A DNA stretch of 64,000 bases, taken from Aurantiochytrium sp. KH105. Its lineage: Eukaryota > Sar > Bigyra > Thraustochytrida > Thraustochytriidae. The DNA lies in NCBI GenBank assembly GCA_003116975.1, contig BGKB01000149.1, positions 62,001-126,000 of the forward strand, in the 5' to 3' direction. The notes beneath the pieces are model-generated. The model saw nothing but the letters and a program-made list of their open reading frames with translations. It ran no database searches and had not been told where the DNA came from. How positions within the stretch are numbered: position 1 is the first letter of the stretch; every line of letters begins with the position of its first letter. A program made the translations under genes and the position numbers. Below, piece after piece: positions 59,709 through 64,000 of this stretch.

Positions 59709-60959
59709 CTAGGGTAAGAATCTTGATCGAAGACTTGCTCTGTGGGACCGCGACGAACTCGAGCGTCCCGAAATGGAAAAGAGGTCGTCTCGCTCGATCC
59801 CACTGTTTCCTGACGCACTTTGTCCTTCATCGCACAGTCCGCCAGGAGCAACGTGGAGGTTGTCGTGGTTCCTCGTCTCGCGAAAGCTTGACGAAGTGGT
59901 TCGCGCCGCGCGCGCAATTCTTGCTTCGCTGGCCTCCCTGGTCAGCTCGTTCCGAATTTCCTGCGCGGCAGCGCGTCGACGATGCCTTGCGGCCAATGCC
60001 TGCGACCCTTCATCAACGCCATAATGGCTGCATTTCGTCTCCCCCTTTGATGTTTGCCTCTCGTCTGTATCAACATTGGCGGTCCCAGTACCGTGTTGAG
60101 CCTCGTCGTGCTCGTCGCTGCTGTCCAGACTTACGAATCGCTGGATGCGTCGACGTTTCGAGCCCGATGCACGAGGTCTTGAGCGAACGGGGAGAGGCTG
60201 AGCTCGCTGTAAAGGCGGAGGTGCACGACGCACGCAGTTGCGCTCGTGCAGCAGCCTAGGAGGACTGCAATCTCTAGCTATTGCATCGCTCACGCCATTC
60301 ATGGCATTGTTGTTTTCGCTGCCGCGTCGAAAACTGTGCAATGAGGCATTGGGTGTGAGGGGTGGTGTGAACGATTGCACTCCGTCGCTGTTTGGATGCA
60401 GAGAGCCAACCGATACGCATTGTGGGGGGAGCGCAACGTGCTCGGCATCTTCGCAGGCAGTTGCAATATTCTCCCTGGACAAGGTGTTTGTAGAGCTACT
60501 TGACGCTGCAGTGATCGAGATGGGAGATTGAGGCGTTTGCGATGCGCAAGGATAGTGCAAAGCTTGCTCGTCGTGCACCGTGCGCGCGCGAGGCGCGGTC
60601 GTGTATGGAGTGGAAAAGTACGCGTCTGCAGAGCGCAGCATGCGCACGCGTGGAGCTCCTTGTGACGCTACGAGTGGCTCTGCTGCTCTCTTGTCTGCGC
60701 ACCGTTGTTGCGTTTGCTGCGTTTGGATAAAGCCTTCGTCTCGTGTAGATTTTTGTTGGCAGCTTTCCGGGGATGAACTGCGAAAAAGTGCGTCACAGTT
60801 GCGCATCCGGGCCTGAGCGCGCCACGTTTCAAGCGCTTTCGCCACTTCATTCCCCTGGCGCATCATTTGGCGTGACCGCGTGGCCGGCCAGGAACCCACC
60901 CGGTCGACCAAATGTTCTGAAGCAGTTTTCAAGGGTCGTGTAGAGACCCTTTGTTTCAT
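59709..60959 (-). CDS. Hypothetical disordered protein
   Basis: Open frame of 416 aa from ATG 60959. No recognisable domain. The composition is Ser/Arg/Ala/Gln/Thr-rich throughout, as in disordered regulatory proteins. Noticeable pieces are a helical N-terminus (MMRQGNEVAKALETWRAQAR, about 34-53), a Ser-Thr tract with SPISITAASSSSTNT, and SKRRRIQRFVSLDSSDEHDE. That last piece combines a basic patch, a hydrophobic pair and an acidic run, loosely like a nuclear signal next to a SUMO-interacting motif. Ends RSRFLP. The length without stops is suggestive but not proof. An upstream exon may exist. Confidence 0.45.
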   Translation of the reverse strand: MKQRVSTRPLKTASEHLVDRVGSWPATRSRQMMRQGNEVAKALETWRAQARMRNCDALFRSSSPESCQQKSTRDEGFIQTQQTQQRCADKRAAEPLVASQGAPRVRMLRSADAYFSTPYTTAPRARTVHDEQALHYPCASQTPQSPISITAASSSSTNTLSRENIATACEDAEHVALPPQCVSVGSLHPNSDGVQSFTPPLTPNASLHSFRRGSENNNAMNGVSDAIARDCSPPRLLHERNCVRRAPPPLQRAQPLPVRSRPRASGSKRRRIQRFVSLDSSDEHDEAQHGTGTANVDTDERQTSKGETKCSHYGVDEGSQALAARHRRRAAAQEIRNELTREASEARIARAARTTSSSFRETRNHDNLHVAPGGLCDEGQSASGNSGIERDDLFSISGRSSSSRSHRASLRSRFLP

Positions 60960-63418
60960 GAGCAAGCAGGCCCCCGTGACCTCCTTGCTGTCAGGTCAGT
61001 ACGCAAGGCAAAGAACCTTTCGTGATTTAAGAGAGAGCCAGACTCTCTTCCGATGGTGCGTAGCGTGCTTGCGAAACTGATCGTTTTCTGCACGAAAATA
61101 ATTGCTCTCGAGGATTTTTCCCGTTGGCGTGCCGCTCACTACGGAGAGTCTTGCTTGAATCAACGCTCGCGTTTCCGTGGCGAGAGCTCGATCCCTCTGG
61201 CAAGACGCGGCCGTGGCGCTCAGCGGCGTCGCCCGCACGCCCTCCCGCCTGCTCCGTGCGCCCGCCGCGGCCTCTCTCTCGTCTGCTCGCTCGAGCGCGC
61301 GCGGCTTGTCGCTTCCGTGTCAGCGTGTTCGTAAGAGGCGGGGGACGCGCGTCCCAATCTGGGTCACGCTCGCTCCTGCCGGCCGGGCCTCGACCGCGAC
61401 GACGTTGGACTGCAGGCGCGGGGCGCGGGCGCGGGGGCGGGTCCGCAAGCGCAAGCGCGAGCGCGAGTAGGTCCGCGTCTGGCCGGGCGGGCGGGCGGGC
61501 GGGCGGGCAGGCGGGGTCCGGCTCGCGCGGAAACTGACTGAGAACTACGGTTTCTCTCTCTCCGTTTCGGGCAGCAGCGAGCGATGCGACGCGCGCCGCT
61601 GGGTCTCCTCCCTCCCTGCCGGGCTCCGGGCGCGGGCGGAGGCTCTGCTGCCGTGCCTCGGTCGGCTCTGCCGTGCTCTGCTCAGACCCGCCGGGCGTCC
61701 TCGCGCGCGCGCGCGGCGCGGTCGCAGGTGGGTTGGTTATCGGCGGCTTTGCTCGCGTCTGGCCGGCCGGCGAAGCGAGCCCGAACAGGCAAGCCAAGCG
61801 CAGGGAGGGGCACACCCGTGAGCCCGCTCCACGCGCAGGCAGCCAGCCTCGAGGCGGGGCACGGCGAGGCGAGGCAAGTTGGACCCGGAGCCCACCGCCG
61901 CGGCAATTTGCCGCGCGCAGGCGAGGCGAAAACCGCCGGCCTCTGCCTCCTGCCTCGCCTGCGGAGCTGGACGCCCGGCCTGGTTTGCCTCTCTGGGCTC
62001 GCACGATGCGAAAGACCCGCCTGCGAAGACCCCGCCCGCCGCGGGCGAGCCCAGCGCGGGCGCGGGCGCCGCGGCCAGCGGCAGGGACCGAGCGAGCGCG
62101 AGCGAGCCCGGCGGCGGGGAAGCGGGCTTCTCGCGGAGGGCACGCAAGCCGCGGCCAGGCCGGGGCAGGTCACCTCAACGAGAAGCAAGCCAATGTACGG
62201 CAACCGTTCGCGCCTCGAGGCGCATGAGATGTGCCTCGCGGCACAGACAAATAAGCAAACAAGTAAGCAACCAAGCAAGCAAGCAAAGAAGCAAACAAAC
62301 AAAAAAGGAAGCAAGCAAGCAAGCAAGCAAACGAGCGCGGCCTGCCGAGCGCACGCGGGAGCAGAGCCTGGACCAAGGCGATGGGGCGGCCGTTGGGCCG
62401 GGCGTTGCAGAACTCGGACTCGTTGTGGCCGCGGCTCTCTCACGTCTCCGGAAGTCGTGCGCGAAGGGAGGCGAAGAGAGGCGCAGACGCGGCAGGCGCT
62501 CCGCCGCCGCGGCCACCGTGCTCGCTGCCGCTGCACGGCTTTTTCTTCTTGCAGGATCTCGCCAGTGCAGACGGCCTGCGCTTGCTGCTGCTGCACTGCT
62601 GCTCTTGCAGCTGTAGCTGCAGCTGCCTGGCTGGCGGCGGGGAGCGGCGGGACGAAAGAGCACGCAGTCTGTGCGTTGGGGTTGCAACCGCCACGCCGAG
62701 GCTGGCCCGGCCCCATAACGCGGCTGCGGCTGAGGGAAGAAACCGGGACCTCGAGCGCTGGTCGCTGTGTGGGCAGGAAAGCGGACGAGCAGCGGCGCGA
62801 GGAACGCCTCCGTTGAAGAAGAAGAGCCCCGACACGACGAGGGCCGAGCGCTGCGGTTACGGGGATGCTCAATCTGCCTTGGGTTTCTTGCGGTTTGGCT
62901 CTGCGGGAGTGGTATCAAGACCACAAGAAGTGCGAGCCACGAGGCGCCGTTGTCGGCGATGTTAGCACAGGGGCTGCTCCCACGTAGAAGATAAAAAAAG
63001 AAAACAAGATAAGAATGGGCTACCTGTGCGCCCAGCATGGCCATCGTGGTGTACTGATCAATCATTCGGATTGTTTGGCAAAGTGACTGACTGACTGTAA
63101 GGCTCGTTGAAAGACCCGCCAGGTAAAAGGAAATGGCAAGAGGAAACAGCAAGCAGCAGGTGTAGAAGAAAAAGGATGACACCACAAAGAACAAAAGATG
63201 AAAACGGTACGACGCACAGTTTCAAGTGTTTACGAGACACAAAGTAACAACACTTTCCCACAAAGTCCTCAGCAACAAGACTGCGCAACGTGGAAAGGCA
63301 AACGTGAGAGGCGGATAGAAACGAAAAAGAAAAAGATATAAAAAAAGCGAATGAAAGGAAACGAACGACTCCAGAGATAAAGCGAAGAACCTAGCTAACG
63401 TCGCTCATCTCCCGTCGA
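60960..63418. other. 2.5-kb gene-poor region before NAD kinase
   Basis: GC-rich from 61180 to 62250, with CGGG repeats (61485-61512) and CGCGGG runs. It then has AAGCAAGC/AACAAGC repeats (62250-62335) and CTG/GCAGCTGCAG-rich sequence (62575-62635). From 62990 it is A-rich, including the 3' flank of the NAD-kinase gene. One minus frame near 62990-63190 encodes a hydrophobic stretch and ends at a donor-like CAGGTAGCC, but I could not build a gene from it. Confidence 0.45.
62250..62335. repeat. AAGC/AAAC tetranucleotide repeat
   Basis: About 85 bp of AAGC, AAAC and AAGT units, more regular at 62311-62331. Confidence 0.85.
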
Positions 63419-64000
63419 TCAATCGAGATCAAGGGCAGGGTCGTTGGTTTCCTCGTCTTCATTAGGATGAAGACGAATGGTCAGAAGCGAGTACTCCGGC
63501 GGCGCGAGACTAATTTTAAGCTCCTCACCGTAAGGGACCGGGCTCTGCTCAATACCATCAAAGGTGAGCATACCGTCCCAGGACAGAGAGCGCAGAGAGA
63601 GGTGCGACTCAAAGCCATGCTTGGGAAACTGCGTTAATGGGCTGTCGTGGTCGCCGTACCAGCCATTGAGAACGAGCTCTCGCATGTAATAGTGCAAGCG
63701 TGTGTCTGCCGGGTCAAACTCGTGAAGCTGATTCAGGGACCTGGAAATCGCTTCGACAATCTTTTCGTTCTTGGCAAAGTTCTCAGGTGCAGCAGGGCCC
63801 TGCTCCTTGTGCAAACATTCTAGCACGCGCTGCACATCGCTGCGATGCACCGTCATGGCCGAATGCATCCAGGCGGTTGAACCCGTTCCAGTAGAGACAA
63901 TCACGCCACTGCTGCGTTGCACAACAGGCTCTGTTGGATTAATGGACGGCAACGTGGTGGCATGCACGGTAGGTCGGCTCGCGTCCCTCTCGGCGAAAAA
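63419..64000 (-). CDS. NADK2-like NAD kinase, C-terminal part
   Basis: The frame runs from the window edge at 64000 to the stop at 63419, so 193 codons of the 3' end are visible; the N-terminus lies outside. The block SSGVIVSTGTGSTAWMHSA is the NAD-kinase ATP/NAD-site motif in the form found in mitochondrial NADK2. It is followed by an alpha-helical VQRVLECLHKEQGP insert and by FSLRE-like MRELVLNGW. LRSLSWDGMLTFDGIEQSPV then matches the C-terminal beta region. NADK2 makes NADP+ from NAD+ in mitochondria. The GGDG motif would be upstream of the window. Confidence 0.85.
   Translation of the reverse strand, partial: FFAERDASRPTVHATTLPSINPTEPVVQRSSGVIVSTGTGSTAWMHSAMTVHRSDVQRVLECLHKEQGPAAPENFAKNEKIVEAISRSLNQLHEFDPADTRLHYYMRELVLNGWYGDHDSPLTQFPKHGFESHLSLRSLSWDGMLTFDGIEQSPVPYGEELKISLAPPEYSLLTIRLHPNEDEETNDPALDLD

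Noticed and set aside
62990-63194. Minus-strand hydrophobic frame ending at CAGGTAGCC, like a membrane-protein exon
   Set aside because: No ATG at its start, T-rich sequence makes hydrophobic residues by chance, and no partner exons were found.
1-64000. Transposons, viral insertions, CRISPR arrays, rRNA or tRNA genes
   Set aside because: No transposase, integrase, reverse transcriptase, capsid or polymerase motif was seen, no long terminal repeats, no spaced direct repeats and no rRNA sequence.

Overview
The window looks like nuclear DNA of a unicellular eukaryote. It is GC-rich, with long single-exon genes and a few short GT-AG introns. I reconstructed seven introns of 78-443 bp: one each in RPS8, SEC11, TMEM138 and MTHFR, and three in CDK7. 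Start codons often sit in an AAGATGG-like context. The gene set is ordinary eukaryotic housekeeping: N-glycan assembly, ER signal peptidase, a PIAS SUMO ligase, CDK7, XRN2, a TOG-array protein and MTHFR. A TMEM138 homologue and a CM1-domain coiled-coil protein suggest a lineage that makes cilia. A thraustochytrid-like stramenopile would fit, but the lineage is inferred from general character, not from a marker gene. I found no transposon, viral insertion, rRNA, tRNA or CRISPR array.

Layout. 0-9 kb: a 2OG-Fe(II) oxygenase-like gene (-), a four-CBS protein (+), ALG3 (+) and a very long ARM-repeat/BTB protein (-). 9-14 kb: the longest gene-free stretch, rich in simple repeats. 14-19 kb: a PIAS-type SUMO E3 (-) and ribosomal protein eS8 (-). 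19-37 kb: four plus-strand genes, namely a CM1 centrosomin-like protein, XRN2, a longin R-SNARE and an XMAP215/ch-TOG protein with five TOG domains. 36.8-42 kb: a membrane-anchored GGCT-fold protein (-) with a PIGBOS1-like micro-ORF just upstream, SEC11 (+) and a peroxisomal-type ABCD half-transporter (+). 41.7-49.3 kb: a CaMK/CDPK-like kinase (-), an unrecognised acidic-tailed protein (+) and TMEM138 (-). 50.6-64 kb: PP2C (-), a probable ER-lumen protein ending KTEL (+), CDK7 (-) and MTHFR (+) on a shared promoter region, a disordered hypothetical protein (-), and the 3' end of a NADK2-like NAD kinase (-) running off the window.

These genes do not form one pathway, but several share themes. 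ALG3, SEC11, the KTEL protein and the R-SNARE belong to the secretory route. XMAP215, the CM1 protein and TMEM138 belong to microtubule nucleation and cilia. The points most worth a second look are: a canonical PCNA-interacting (PIP) box at the very end of the ARM/BTB protein; the PIGBOS1-like micro-ORF with a polyglutamine tail 38 bp upstream of a GGCT-like protein that has lost its catalytic glutamate; an R-SNARE with Asn at the zero layer; a cluster of TAGGCCTA palindromes between the divergent RPS8 and CM1 genes; and a striking abundance of unrelated pentanucleotide tandem repeats in non-coding DNA.
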